Positions 1 through 8,153 of a stretch of 64,000 nucleotides of DNA are shown here, piece after piece. Source of the stretch: JAWXBK01 sp040878185 (GTDB lineage: Bacteria > Pseudomonadota > Alphaproteobacteria > Dongiales > Dongiaceae); assembly GCA_040878185.1 (NCBI GenBank), contig JBBDMS010000052.1:3960-67959 (forward strand). Reading direction: 5' to 3'. The notes below the pieces were generated by a model. That model did no database searches. It worked only from the letters and a program-made list of their open reading frames with translations, and had not been told where the DNA came from. Each line of letters starts with the position of its first letter. Positions within the stretch are counted from its first letter, which is position 1. The translations under genes were made by a program, and so were the position numbers.

Positions 1-135
1 TCGGTAGCGTCTTCGTCGTCGCTGCCGGCGGGCAGCAGCTCGCTGGGCAGTGGCTCGTCAGGCAGCGGCTCATCGGGCCTGAGCGAAGTCAAGCCGGCCA
101 TCGCGAACAGTCCGCCGAAGCAGTTCGCCAGCTAA
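1..135 (+). CDS. C-terminal tail of a gene cut by the window start, Ser/Gly-rich
   Basis: An open frame runs from the first base to a TAA at 133-135 (44 codons). It is dominated by Ser and Gly (blocks such as SSSSLPAGSSSLGSGSSG) and ends SPPKQFAS. A low-complexity Ser/Gly tail is typical of a disordered C-terminus or linker, so nothing can be said about function. The 5' part lies outside the window. The alternative is that this is a chance open frame in GC-rich DNA, but the clean low-complexity run ending in TAA makes a real tail more likely than not. Confidence 0.4.
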   Translation, partial: SVASSSSLPAGSSSLGSGSSGSGSSGLSEVKPAIANSPPKQFAS

Positions 136-208
136 ACGCGGCCGGCAACGCCCGGCTGTCGTACGCGCTCTTCTCGCGCCTGCTCGCCTCCCGGCGGACA
201 GGCGTTTT

Positions 209-1207
209 TCATTGGCACGCGGCGATCGCCTCGCTGAACGATTGCGGGTCGACATTGCCGCCTGACAGCACGACGGCGATGGTGCGGCCCTTGGTCGGGA
301 TGCGGCCGCTCAGGACCGCGGCCAGCGCCACCGCGCCGCCCGGTTCGACCACCAGTTTCAGCGTGTCGAACGCATAGGCCATCGCGGCACGCACCTCGTC
401 GTCGCTCACCGAAACCCCGCTTGCGACGAGACGCCGGTTGATCGCGAAGGTGAGCTCTCCCGGCGTCGGCGCCAGCAGCGCATCGCAGATCGAGCGCGCA
501 TCTTTCGCATTGGCGAGCCGCTCGCCGGCCTGCAGCGAACGGCCGGTATCGTCGAACGCCGAAGGCTCGGCGGCGTGGATCGTGCAACCGGGACAATCAT
601 GTGAGACGGCAATCGAAAGCCCCGCCATCAGCCCGCCGCCGCCGCACGGCGTGATCAGTGCATCGGGTTCGGCACCCAGCGCACGCGCCTGCGCGACGAT
701 CTCGCGGCCGGCCGTGCCCTGGCCGGCGATGATGTCGGGATCGTCATAGGGCGGCACGATGACGGCGCGCCGCTCGGTGGCGATGCGGGAGGCGAGGTCC
801 TCGCGGCTCTCGCGATAGCGATCGTAGGTGATGATCTCGGCGCCATAGCCGCGCGTGTTGGAAATCTTGATCGCGGGCGCATCGCTCGGCATCACGATGG
901 CGGCCTTGATTCCGAGCAGAGCCGCCGCGGCCGCGACTCCCTGCGCATGATTCCCCGAGGAGTAGGCAACGACCGCGTCGGGCCGCGCACCTTCGTCCAT
1001 CAGCCGGCGCAGTTTGTTGTAGGCGCCCCGGAACTTGAACGATCCCGTCCGCTGCAGCGTTTCGGCCTTGATCAGCATACGCCCGCCGGTGCGCGCATCG
1101 AGCGCGGCCGAGGTCAGCAGCGGCGTCATTGCAGCCCAACCCGCAAGCCGTGCGGCGGCCGCTTCGATATCGGCGTAGCCCGGGGCCGCCGGCGCTTCGC
1201 TGTTCAT
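209..1207 (-). CDS. Threonine/serine dehydratase family, PLP-dependent (serine-racemase-like)
   Basis: This is a 332-residue fold-type II PLP enzyme predicted to deaminate L-threonine or L-serine to a 2-oxo acid plus ammonia, or to racemise serine. The Schiff-base lysine lies in GSFKFRGAYNK near residue 57. SSGNHAQGVA follows, the glycine-rich phosphate-binding loop is CGGGGLMAG near residue 180, and the protein ends with VVLSGGNVDP. There is no C-terminal ACT domain, so it resembles the catabolic TdcB/serine racemase type rather than biosynthetic IlvA. The ATG at 1207 overlaps the stop of the upstream HAD gene by 4 nt, giving translational coupling. Substrate cannot be settled by sequence alone. 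Confidence 0.85.
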   Translation of the reverse strand: MNSEAPAAPGYADIEAAAARLAGWAAMTPLLTSAALDARTGGRMLIKAETLQRTGSFKFRGAYNKLRRLMDEGARPDAVVAYSSGNHAQGVAAAAALLGIKAAIVMPSDAPAIKISNTRGYGAEIITYDRYRESREDLASRIATERRAVIVPPYDDPDIIAGQGTAGREIVAQARALGAEPDALITPCGGGGLMAGLSIAVSHDCPGCTIHAAEPSAFDDTGRSLQAGERLANAKDARSICDALLAPTPGELTFAINRRLVASGVSVSDDEVRAAMAYAFDTLKLVVEPGGAVALAAVLSGRIPTKGRTIAVVLSGGNVDPQSFSEAIAACQ

Positions 1208-1902
1208 GCCCTGGCTCCCGATTGCAGCAAATCCGGCAGATGCGACAGATCGGCAATCTCGACGGTCGGCGTGCCGGGCAGTCGTTCGACAGGGTGGCGC
1301 GTGCGGTTGACCCAGATCGTCCGGAAACCGAAGGCGCTGCCGCCGGCAATGTCCCATCCGTTCGAACTGACGAATGCGATGTCGCCGGGCGCGATCCCGA
1401 GCCGCTCCGTCGCCAGCCCATAGACCGACGGATGCGGCTTGAAGATGCCGACCGCATCGACCGAGAGAATATCGTCGAACAGGTCGGCAATTTTGTTGCG
1501 CGCGCAGATGGCATCGAGCATCGGCCGCGTGCCGTTCGAGAGAATGAGGAGCGGATGGCCGCGCTCGCGCAGGCGCTGCAACGCCAGCGGCACCTCGGGA
1601 TAGACGTCGAGCGCCAGATAGGAATCGAGCAGCCGCTGCCGCAGGTGGCCGGGCTCGATCGCAAGCGACGCAAGTGCGAAATCAAGTGCCTCGGCGGTCA
1701 CCTGACTGAAATCCGCGTACTGGCCCATCAGGCTGCGCAGCCAGGTGTAATCGAGCTGCTTGCGCCGCCACAAAGCGGTCAACGCCGCCGCGGCGTCGCC
1801 GAGCGCCTCGCGACAGACGGTTGCCGGCGTGCCGATATCGAAGAGGGTTCCGTAGGCGTCGAAGACGCAGGCGGCGGGCAGCGACCGGCTGGCTGCCGCC
1901 AT
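1204..1902 (-). CDS. Haloacid dehalogenase type II family hydrolase
   Basis: A 232-residue HAD-superfamily protein. Motif I is FDAYGTLFD near residue 14 with the nucleophilic Asp, motif II is LSNGT near residue 118, the motif III lysine is in FKPHPSVY, and the late motif is SSNGWDIAGG. This pattern matches L-2-haloacid dehalogenases, which remove halide from 2-haloalkanoates, but many relatives act on other substrates. The ATG at 1902 shares one base with the stop codon of the upstream transglycosylase gene (TGATG), and the gene's own stop overlaps the next start. The three genes therefore form one minus-strand operon. The real substrate is unknown. Confidence 0.82.
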   Translation of the reverse strand: MAAASRSLPAACVFDAYGTLFDIGTPATVCREALGDAAAALTALWRRKQLDYTWLRSLMGQYADFSQVTAEALDFALASLAIEPGHLRQRLLDSYLALDVYPEVPLALQRLRERGHPLLILSNGTRPMLDAICARNKIADLFDDILSVDAVGIFKPHPSVYGLATERLGIAPGDIAFVSSNGWDIAGGSAFGFRTIWVNRTRHPVERLPGTPTVEIADLSHLPDLLQSGARA

Positions 1903-3857
1903 CAGCGTCCGAGATCCTGTTCGAGCGTCAGCGCGACCGTCGTGCCGTGCAGGCGGTGGCGATAGATCTGCAGGTTCTCGAGGACACGCTGTACATAGTT
2001 GCGCGTTTCGGAGAACGGGATCAGCTCGATCCAGTCGACGATGTCGACCTCGTTGCCGCGCGGATCGCCGTACTCGTTGATCCATTCGCTGACGCGGGCG
2101 GGGCCGGCATTGTAGGCGGCGATTGTGAGGATGTAGGACCCGCCATACCGGTTCAGCAGTTCCGCGACATAGGCGCTGCCGAGGCGGATGTTGTAATCGC
2201 CGTCGCGGGTCAGCAGGCTTTCCTCGTAGGAGACGCCGATCTTGCCCGCCACATGCTTGGCAGTCGCCGGCATGAGTTGCATGAGACCACGCGCGCCGGC
2301 CGAGCTAACGGCAGCGAGATCGAAAACGCTTTCCTGCCGGATGATCGCCAGCACGAGCGCATCCTCGGCCGGGCTGCCCGCCGGCAAATTGCGCACCGGA
2401 TAGAGATAGTCGAGCATCTCGATCCCCTTGGTGCGGGCGATCTTGGCGACCGTGACCATATAATCGTCGCGCCGGATGCTGCTGCCGAGTTCGGCCAGCA
2501 ACCGCAAATCGGACGGCAATTCGAAGCGCTCGGCCATGCGGAGGAAAAAGGTGCGGCTGCGATCGCTCTCGTTGAGCTCGGCCATCAGCCGGATCAGGCG
2601 CACCAGTTCGCTCGCTTCGAACGCCGCGCGTTCCGCATCGGTCGGGACCGGGGCGGGATCGAAGCCGATACCGTCCAGCGTGCCGAGCCGCTGCGCCGCG
2701 AGCTGGCCGTAATAGGCCGAGAGATTCTCGGCGGCGCTGCGATACCAGTTCTGCGCCAGCGCGATATCGCCCATGTCTTCGGCGGCGCGACCGGCCCAAT
2801 AGGCACCGCGCGCGAGGCTGACCGGCGAACCGACGCCGGCATACATCCGCGTGAAATGATCGTAGCCGAGCCGGTGCTCGGAGAGGAATCGCGCGGCGAC
2901 CCAGCCGGCGAGCCATTCGCCGTCTGCGAAGGTGATGCCCTCGGCGGTGCCATGCCCGGCGGCGAGCCGGTAGGCGACCGAGACGTCGCCGCGATGCAGC
3001 GCTTCGCGGGCAGCATTCTCGAGCTCGCGCCACATCAGTTCGGGTCGCGCCGCACCGGGCGGCGGCGGATCGAGCATTTCCGCCGCACCCAGCGAATCGT
3101 CGTTCTGCCGGCGCCAGCGCGCCCGCTCATAGACCAGACCTGGGTCGCGCATCAGCGCCGCCGGTACCCGCTTGAGCGCCCCATCGACGCCGGGATCCTT
3201 CTGCCGCAGCTTGATGCGGGCGAAAGCGAGTGCCTGATGGTCGGCATCGACCAGCGACATCATCCGTTCCGCCGCCGCGGTTTCGCCCGCCCAGAGCAGG
3301 CGGTCGAGCCGCGCGATATGGTCGACCGGCTGGAGAAACTGCGCATAGGCGGCAAGGAACGGCCCTTCCGCGGTCGTCGAGACCGGCAACTGCGCCCAGC
3401 TCTGCCGCACCATATCAATCGCCTGCTGCGTCAGGCCCTTGTCGATCAGGGCCCGGGCCAGCACCATCGCGCCCTCGATCGTCGCCGGTTCGCGATCGGC
3501 GAACCAGGCCAGCACTTCTTCGGTGCCGAGATTTGGCGGCATCGCCCGCTCGCCCTGTTCCTGCAGCGAGATCTGACCCGGCCAGTCGGAGCTGGTGCGC
3601 ATGAAACCGGTGATCTCGTCGAACGAACGACCCGGCCCGGGGCGAATCAGATCGAGCCACTGGATGAATTTCGCCGGCAGCGGGTTCTCCGCCGAACTGG
3701 CCAGCGCCCGCGCCTCGGCCCATTTTTCCTGGTCGACGAGCTGGAATGCCTGCTTGTAAATCGCCACATCGCCAGTGGTCAGCAGGGGTTCGGCCGCCGC
3801 CGCGACGGGCAGCAGGGCAAGGAAGATGCTAAAGAAGGCAGGGATCGTACGCGGCAC
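1902..3857 (-). CDS. Lytic murein transglycosylase, Slt70-like
   Basis: A periplasmic enzyme predicted to cleave MurNAc-GlcNAc bonds in peptidoglycan with formation of 1,6-anhydro-MurNAc. A signal peptide (IPAFFSIFLALLPVAAAAE) is followed by a long alpha-helical region like the Slt70 superhelix, then the C-terminal SLT catalytic domain with the catalytic Glu in IIRQESVFD, GLMQLMPATA and IAAYNAGP. I chose GTG at 3857 (651 residues) because GGTGAG lies 7 nt upstream and it leaves a signal peptide of normal length. An ATG at 3923 would add 22 residues before the signal sequence without a clear ribosome binding site. First gene of the minus-strand operon and divergent from dapA. Confidence 0.88.
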   Translation of the reverse strand: MPRTIPAFFSIFLALLPVAAAAEPLLTTGDVAIYKQAFQLVDQEKWAEARALASSAENPLPAKFIQWLDLIRPGPGRSFDEITGFMRTSSDWPGQISLQEQGERAMPPNLGTEEVLAWFADREPATIEGAMVLARALIDKGLTQQAIDMVRQSWAQLPVSTTAEGPFLAAYAQFLQPVDHIARLDRLLWAGETAAAERMMSLVDADHQALAFARIKLRQKDPGVDGALKRVPAALMRDPGLVYERARWRRQNDDSLGAAEMLDPPPPGAARPELMWRELENAAREALHRGDVSVAYRLAAGHGTAEGITFADGEWLAGWVAARFLSEHRLGYDHFTRMYAGVGSPVSLARGAYWAGRAAEDMGDIALAQNWYRSAAENLSAYYGQLAAQRLGTLDGIGFDPAPVPTDAERAAFEASELVRLIRLMAELNESDRSRTFFLRMAERFELPSDLRLLAELGSSIRRDDYMVTVAKIARTKGIEMLDYLYPVRNLPAGSPAEDALVLAIIRQESVFDLAAVSSAGARGLMQLMPATAKHVAGKIGVSYEESLLTRDGDYNIRLGSAYVAELLNRYGGSYILTIAAYNAGPARVSEWINEYGDPRGNEVDIVDWIELIPFSETRNYVQRVLENLQIYRHRLHGTTVALTLEQDLGR

Positions 3858-4004
3858 GCGGCAACTCACCGGTTGATGGGGCTGCGATCCACTATTCCGA
3901 AAGAGCGCTGCCCGGTCAAACATTGACGGCGCCCGGCTGTTGCGGCAACGCCCGAAGGTCGATAAACCTGCCGCAGAGAGCTTGGTCTGGTCGGGAGAAA
4001 GTCG

Positions 4005-4880
4005 ATGTTTAAAGGATCGATCACTGCATTGATCACGCCGTTTCGCGACGGCGGCGTCGACGAGCAGGCATTTCGCGAGCTGGTGGACTGGCAGATCGCC
4101 GAAGGCTCCAACGGGCTGGTGCCCTGCGGCACGACCGGCGAATCGCCGACGCTCACCCATCCCGAACATATGCGAGTCGTTGAACTCTGCGTCGCGGCGG
4201 CGAACGGTCGGGTTCCGGTCATTGCCGGGACGGGCTCGAATTCGACCGCGGAAGCGATTCTGCTCACGCGCCATGCCAAGGAGGCGGGTGCCGACGGCGC
4301 GCTGATCGTCATGCCGTACTACAACAAGCCGACCCAGGAAGGGCAGTATCGCCATTTCAAGGCGATCCACGACGCGGTCGAGATTCCGATCGTGATCTAC
4401 AATATTCCCGGCCGCAGCGTGGTCGACATGTCGATCGAGACGATGGCGCGCCTGGCCGAGCTGCCGAACATCGTCGGCGTCAAGGACGCGACGCAGGATC
4501 TGGTCCGGCCGCTCGCCACCAAGGTCCGCATCGGCAATGGCTTCTGCCAGCTCTCGGGCGAGGATGCGACTGCGCTGCCGCTGCTCGCCCAGGGTGGCGA
4601 CGGCTGTATCTCGGTGACCGCGAACGTTGCACCGCGTCTGCTGTCCGAAATGCATGCCGCGTGGGGTCGTGGCAATCTCGCGCGGGCGATGGAGATCAAC
4701 GAGCGGCTGCTGCCGTTGCACCAGGCCCTGTTCTGCGAAACCAGCCCCGGCCCGGTCAAATATGCGGCGAGCCTGCTTGGGCGTTGCCGTGCCGATACGC
4801 GCCTGCCGCTCTGCGAGATTGCCGACTCCGCCAAGGCGCGCGTGCGCGAGGCGATGGTGTCCGTCGGCCTGATTAACTGA
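4005..4880 (+). CDS. dapA: 4-hydroxy-tetrahydrodipicolinate synthase
   Basis: A 291-residue cytosolic aldolase that condenses pyruvate with aspartate semialdehyde in the diaminopimelate/lysine pathway. The family signature PCGTTGESPTL sits near residue 42, the active-site Tyr region is PYYNKPTQEG near residue 107, and the Schiff-base lysine is in NIVGVKDAT near residue 161. Length matches the usual 290-300. The gene is divergent from the transglycosylase operon and ends 5 nt before smpB, so the two are probably co-transcribed, an arrangement common in alphaproteobacteria. Confidence 0.97.
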   Translation: MFKGSITALITPFRDGGVDEQAFRELVDWQIAEGSNGLVPCGTTGESPTLTHPEHMRVVELCVAAANGRVPVIAGTGSNSTAEAILLTRHAKEAGADGALIVMPYYNKPTQEGQYRHFKAIHDAVEIPIVIYNIPGRSVVDMSIETMARLAELPNIVGVKDATQDLVRPLATKVRIGNGFCQLSGEDATALPLLAQGGDGCISVTANVAPRLLSEMHAAWGRGNLARAMEINERLLPLHQALFCETSPGPVKYAASLLGRCRADTRLPLCEIADSAKARVREAMVSVGLIN

Positions 4881-4885
4881 ATGTC

Positions 4886-5362
4886 ATGGCCAAGGCGGAT
4901 CGGCCGACGCGGGTCGCGGCCCAGAACCGCAAGGCGCGCCATAACTACGAGATCGAGGACACGTTCGAGGCCGGCATCATCCTGACCGGCACCGAGGTGA
5001 AATCGCTGCGCGGCGGTCGCGCCTCGATCGGCGAAGCGTTTGCGGTCGATCGCGACGGCGAGCTCTATCTGATCAACGCACATATCCCCGAATATGCGGG
5101 CGCCAGCCGCAACAACCACGCGCCGCTGCGCCCGCGCAAGTTGCTGGTGCATCGTCGCGAAATGGAGAAGCTGCTCGGCTCGATCTCGCGCGAAGGTATG
5201 ACGCTGGTGCCGCTCTCGATCTATTTCAACGACCGCGGCATCGCCAAGGTTCAGCTCGGCCTCGCGCGCGGCCGGCGCAAGATCGACAAACGCGAAGAGC
5301 TGAAACGTCGCGATTGGGATCGCGACAAGGCGCGGCTGCTGCGGGCCCGCAGCAAGGCCTGA
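4886..5362 (+). CDS. smpB: SsrA-binding protein SmpB
   Basis: A 158-residue RNA-binding protein that delivers tmRNA to stalled ribosomes for trans-translation. It begins with the conserved RKARHNYEIEDTFEAGIILTG region, contains GTEVKSLRGGRASI, and ends in a basic tail (KIDKREELKRRDWDRDKARL) that enters the decoding site. The ATG at 4886 follows the dapA stop by 5 nt. Its RNA partner, which is a split tmRNA in alphaproteobacteria, is not seen in this window. Confidence 0.97.
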   Translation: MAKADRPTRVAAQNRKARHNYEIEDTFEAGIILTGTEVKSLRGGRASIGEAFAVDRDGELYLINAHIPEYAGASRNNHAPLRPRKLLVHRREMEKLLGSISREGMTLVPLSIYFNDRGIAKVQLGLARGRRKIDKREELKRRDWDRDKARLLRARSKA

Positions 5363-5398
5363 GCGTCGCTAAAGAAACGCCGTTCTCCCTCTTTCAAT

Positions 5399-5537
5399 CG
5401 TCATTGCCGGGCTTGACCCGGCAATCCACGGATCGACCGGGTTCTGTTTTTCCAATCGGCCTGGATTTCAGCGCGCCTGTTCATCTGTGCGAAGCGTCGG
5501 CACAGTGGATCGCCGGGGCAAGCCCGGCGATGACGAT
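5399..5537. repeat. Short terminal-inverted-repeat element (non-coding copy)
   Basis: The left end reads cgtcattgccgggcttgacc followed by cggcaatccac. The right end is its near-perfect reverse complement (gtggatcgccggggcaag, then cccggcgatgacga). Each end is itself a hairpin around the ccggg..cccgg core. About 75 nt of unrelated sequence lies between, with no credible gene. The element fills the space between smpB and the convergent glycosylase gene. Related copies lie at 15870-16295 and 29909-30039. Confidence 0.8.
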
Positions 5538-5573
5538 AGAGAGAAATCTGCAGCGTAGCGCGGTGCAGCGTGA

Positions 5574-6239
5574 TCAGGTTTCGTCCAAATCGTGCCTTAT
5601 CTGCTCGAACACCTGCCGGAACATCGCGACGGTGAGGCGGCCGGTGTTCGTGTTGTACCGCGAGCAGTGATAGCTGTCGTAGAGCCGCCGCCCGGCGATG
5701 ACATGACGGGCGTTATGCGCGAACTTCGCAGCCGACAATTTGAGGCCGAGCGCGCGCAGGACGGCTTCGTGAGCGATGCGCCCCAGCGCAAGGATCGCCT
5801 CGAGCCGGTTCATCGAAGCGATTTCGGCCCCGAGAAACGCATTGCAGGTGGCGATTTCACTGCCCACGGGTTTGTTCTGCGGCGGCACGCAGCGGACTGC
5901 GTTGGTCAGCCGCGCATCGACGAGCTGCAACCCGTCTTCGACATGTTGACGATACTCGCCGGCAGCGAAGCCGAAATCCTGCAGGGTCGGATAGAGCAGA
6001 TCGCCGGCATAGTCGCCGGTGAAGGGTCGCCCGGTGCGGTTGGCACCCTTGAGGCCGGGTGCGAGCCCGACAATCAGAAGCCGGCCATCGAGCGTGCCGA
6101 ACCCGGGCACCGGCGCGTTGTGCCAGGCGGGTTCGCCCGTCCGGTTGCCCCCCCGGTTCATGGCCCGGTTGGCTGCGCGGAACGCGACGAGGCGCGGACA
6201 GAGCGGGCAGTCGCGGGGCGGGTTGGTGAAATCCGGCAT
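5574..6239 (-). CDS. Type 5 (UDGb-like) uracil-DNA glycosylase
   Basis: A 221-residue base-excision repair enzyme predicted to remove uracil and other deaminated bases from DNA. An N-terminal CPLC pair (residues 11-14), and probably further cysteines, would hold a 4Fe-4S cluster. Motif 1 is GLAPGLKGANRTGRPFTGD near residue 58, NAVRCVPPQNKP follows, and the C-terminal motif is DSYHCSRYNTNTGRLT. In this motif His replaces the HPS of families 1 and 4, which is typical of family 5. The gene is convergent with smpB across the repeat element. Confidence 0.88.
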   Translation of the reverse strand: MPDFTNPPRDCPLCPRLVAFRAANRAMNRGGNRTGEPAWHNAPVPGFGTLDGRLLIVGLAPGLKGANRTGRPFTGDYAGDLLYPTLQDFGFAAGEYRQHVEDGLQLVDARLTNAVRCVPPQNKPVGSEIATCNAFLGAEIASMNRLEAILALGRIAHEAVLRALGLKLSAAKFAHNARHVIAGRRLYDSYHCSRYNTNTGRLTVAMFRQVFEQIRHDLDET

Positions 6240-6282
6240 GTGGGCGGCCCTGCGCCCGGTCCGTAATGTCTATCCGTAATGT

Positions 6283-6852
6283 CTAGACGTATTCGTCCGC
6301 GGGACCGCGCGGCGCGGGCATCGCGCGCTGGATCGTGTCGGCGAGGTCCTGCAGATCGATGAACCGGTCGGCCTGGCGGCGCAGTTCGTCGGCGACCATC
6401 GGCGGCTGGGTTCGTGTCGTGCTCACGACCGTGCAGCGCACGCCGCGGCGCTGCACGGCCTCGAGCAGCGAGCGGAAATCGCCGTCGCCCGAGAACAGCA
6501 CCATATGATCCATGCGATCGGCCATCTCCATCGCATCGACCGCAATCTCGACATCCATGTTGCCCTTCACCTTGCGGCGACCCATGGAATCGGTGAACTC
6601 CTTGGTCGGCTTCGTCACCATCGTGTAGCCGTTGTAATCGAGCCAATCGACCAGCGGGCGGATCGGGGAGTAATCCTGGTCTTCGGCCAGCGCCGTATAA
6701 TAAAAGGCGCGGATCAGCCGACATTTCTCGTTGAAGATGGTGAGCAGTCGCCGATAGTCGATGTCGAATCCGAGGGTCTTCGCGGCTGAATACAGATTCG
6801 CCCCGTCGATGAAAACGACGACGCGCTCCTGCGGATGAAAATTCATGTTCAT
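6283..6852 (-). CDS. NYN domain protein, LabA/DUF88 family
   Basis: A 189-residue protein of the PIN-like NYN nuclease fold. VVVFIDGANLYSAAK (residues ~11-25) carries the first acidic residue. KGNMDVEIAVDAMEMAD and LFSGDGDFRSLLEAVQRRG carry the other metal-binding aspartates. Such proteins are thought to be RNases, but the substrate of the alphaproteobacterial members is not established. The ATG at 6852 is followed by a second in-frame ATG at 6846. Divergent from folK across 134 nt. Confidence 0.88.
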   Translation of the reverse strand: MNMNFHPQERVVVFIDGANLYSAAKTLGFDIDYRRLLTIFNEKCRLIRAFYYTALAEDQDYSPIRPLVDWLDYNGYTMVTKPTKEFTDSMGRRKVKGNMDVEIAVDAMEMADRMDHMVLFSGDGDFRSLLEAVQRRGVRCTVVSTTRTQPPMVADELRRQADRFIDLQDLADTIQRAMPAPRGPADEYV

Positions 6853-6986
6853 TGGTGTTCAATCCCTTTGCTGTAATGATCGACGGTCAATGCCGATATC
6901 TTGTGAATGCAGCGTGCCGGTGATCCGACGGTGCGTAAGGGGCGCATTGATGCGCAAGCGGACGCGGCCTGACAAGAGGGAATAGA

Positions 6987-7517
6987 ATGGTACTTGGTAC
7001 CGGTGAACGCATCTTTATCGGTCTCGGTTCCAATCTGCCGGGGCCGCATGGCAAGCCACAGGCGCAGCTCGAGGCGGCGCTGGTCGAACTCGCCGAGGCC
7101 GGTGTCCGGACGGTTCGCCGTTCACGCTGGTATGAAAGCGAGCCCGTGCCGGTGTCGGATCAGCCCTGGTTCGTGAATGGCGTCGCCGAAGTCGAGACGG
7201 CGCTGGAGCCGGGCGAACTGCTGGCACTCCTGCATCGGCTGGAGGCGGCATTTGGCCGCATCCGGCGGGTCCGGAACGAGGCCCGGGCGCTCGATCTCGA
7301 CCTGCTGGCCTATGGCGATCGCGTGCTTGCGGGCGAGGAGGGGCCGATCCTGCCGCATCCGCGCCTTCAGGACCGCGCCTTTGTGCTGCTTCCCCTGGCT
7401 GAAATAGCCCCTGCCTGGCGTCACCCGCAGCTCGGCGAAAGCGCGACGGCATTGGCCGCGAAACTGCCCCCGGGGCAGCGAATCCGCCTCGCCGGACCGG
7501 CCGTCGAAGTGGAATAA
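6987..7517 (+). CDS. folK: 2-amino-4-hydroxy-6-hydroxymethyldihydropteridine pyrophosphokinase
   Basis: A 176-residue cytosolic enzyme that transfers pyrophosphate from ATP to 6-hydroxymethyl-7,8-dihydropterin in folate synthesis. The start has the IFIGLGSNLPGP signature, the middle has RRSRWYESEPV and QPWFVNGVAEVET, the metal-binding RNEARALDLDLL lies near residue 98, and PHPRLQDRAFVLLPL near residue 122. Length is within the usual 160-180. The gene precedes rpoZ and rel in the same direction, a common alphaproteobacterial order. Confidence 0.95.
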   Translation: MVLGTGERIFIGLGSNLPGPHGKPQAQLEAALVELAEAGVRTVRRSRWYESEPVPVSDQPWFVNGVAEVETALEPGELLALLHRLEAAFGRIRRVRNEARALDLDLLAYGDRVLAGEEGPILPHPRLQDRAFVLLPLAEIAPAWRHPQLGESATALAAKLPPGQRIRLAGPAVEVE

Positions 7518-7604
7518 TCGCCGGATTCCCTTGCCTTAGCGGCGTTTGCTCCATATATTCGCAGAAATCCGCCACATTGCCGTGTTTTTGGAGGGCGACG
7601 AACA

Positions 7605-8033
7605 ATGGCACGCGTCACCGTAGAGGATTGTGTCCTCAGGGTTCCCAACCGTTTCGAGCTGGTCATGTATGCGGCGCGTCGCGCGCGCGACATTTCGGCC
7701 GGTTCGACGCTGAGCGTCGAGCGCGACAACGACAAGAATCCGGTCGTTGCGCTGCGCGAGATTGCCGACGGCACCGTCATAACCGACGAGCTCAACACCC
7801 GCATCATCCAGAGCATGCAGAAGCATGCCGAGGTCGACGAGCCGGAAGAGGAGAGCGGTTTCGGTTCGATGCCGTCCTCGGAGCTGCTCGAGGACATGAT
7901 CCAGGCCCAGGCCGAACCTGAAAAGGAAGAGGACGGCGAGACCGACGAAATGGACGAGGCCATGGGCGGCGCCCGTTTCGAGGACGATCCGTCCGCATCG
8001 TCGTCGGAGGGCAATGCCACCGATCGCTCCTGA
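7605..8033 (+). CDS. rpoZ: DNA-directed RNA polymerase omega subunit
   Basis: A 142-residue small subunit that folds around the beta' C-terminus and takes part in ppGpp sensing. The conserved MARVTVEDCVLRVPNRFELV start and ARRARDISAG are present, followed by NPVVALREIADG. The C-terminal ~60 residues are an acidic, low-complexity tail (EEESGFGS to the end), longer than in E. coli (91 residues) but frequent in alphaproteobacteria. The neighbouring rel gene makes ppGpp, a widespread pairing. Confidence 0.95.
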   Translation: MARVTVEDCVLRVPNRFELVMYAARRARDISAGSTLSVERDNDKNPVVALREIADGTVITDELNTRIIQSMQKHAEVDEPEEESGFGSMPSSELLEDMIQAQAEPEKEEDGETDEMDEAMGGARFEDDPSASSSEGNATDRS

Positions 8034-8098
8034 ACGCAGGCCGGCGTGCCGCCCATATAATCTGCCGGCGACCGACGGCACATCGATGGATGATGCCG

Positions 8099-8108
8099 NN
8101 NNNNNNNN
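8099..8108. other. Assembly gap (10 N)
   Basis: Ten N between rpoZ and rel. The base string gatgccg occurs on both sides, so the true gap may be zero or negative in length. No gene is interrupted, but any promoter for rel in this space cannot be read fully. Confidence 0.99.
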
Positions 8109-8153
8109 GATGCCGACGGTCGCGCGCTGGCCTTCTAACGGCGGCGCAGGACG

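Noticed and set aside
1821..3926. Plus-strand open frame of about 700 codons opposite the transglycosylase gene
   Set aside because: Antisense shadow. The minus-strand frame has a signal peptide and a complete SLT catalytic domain.
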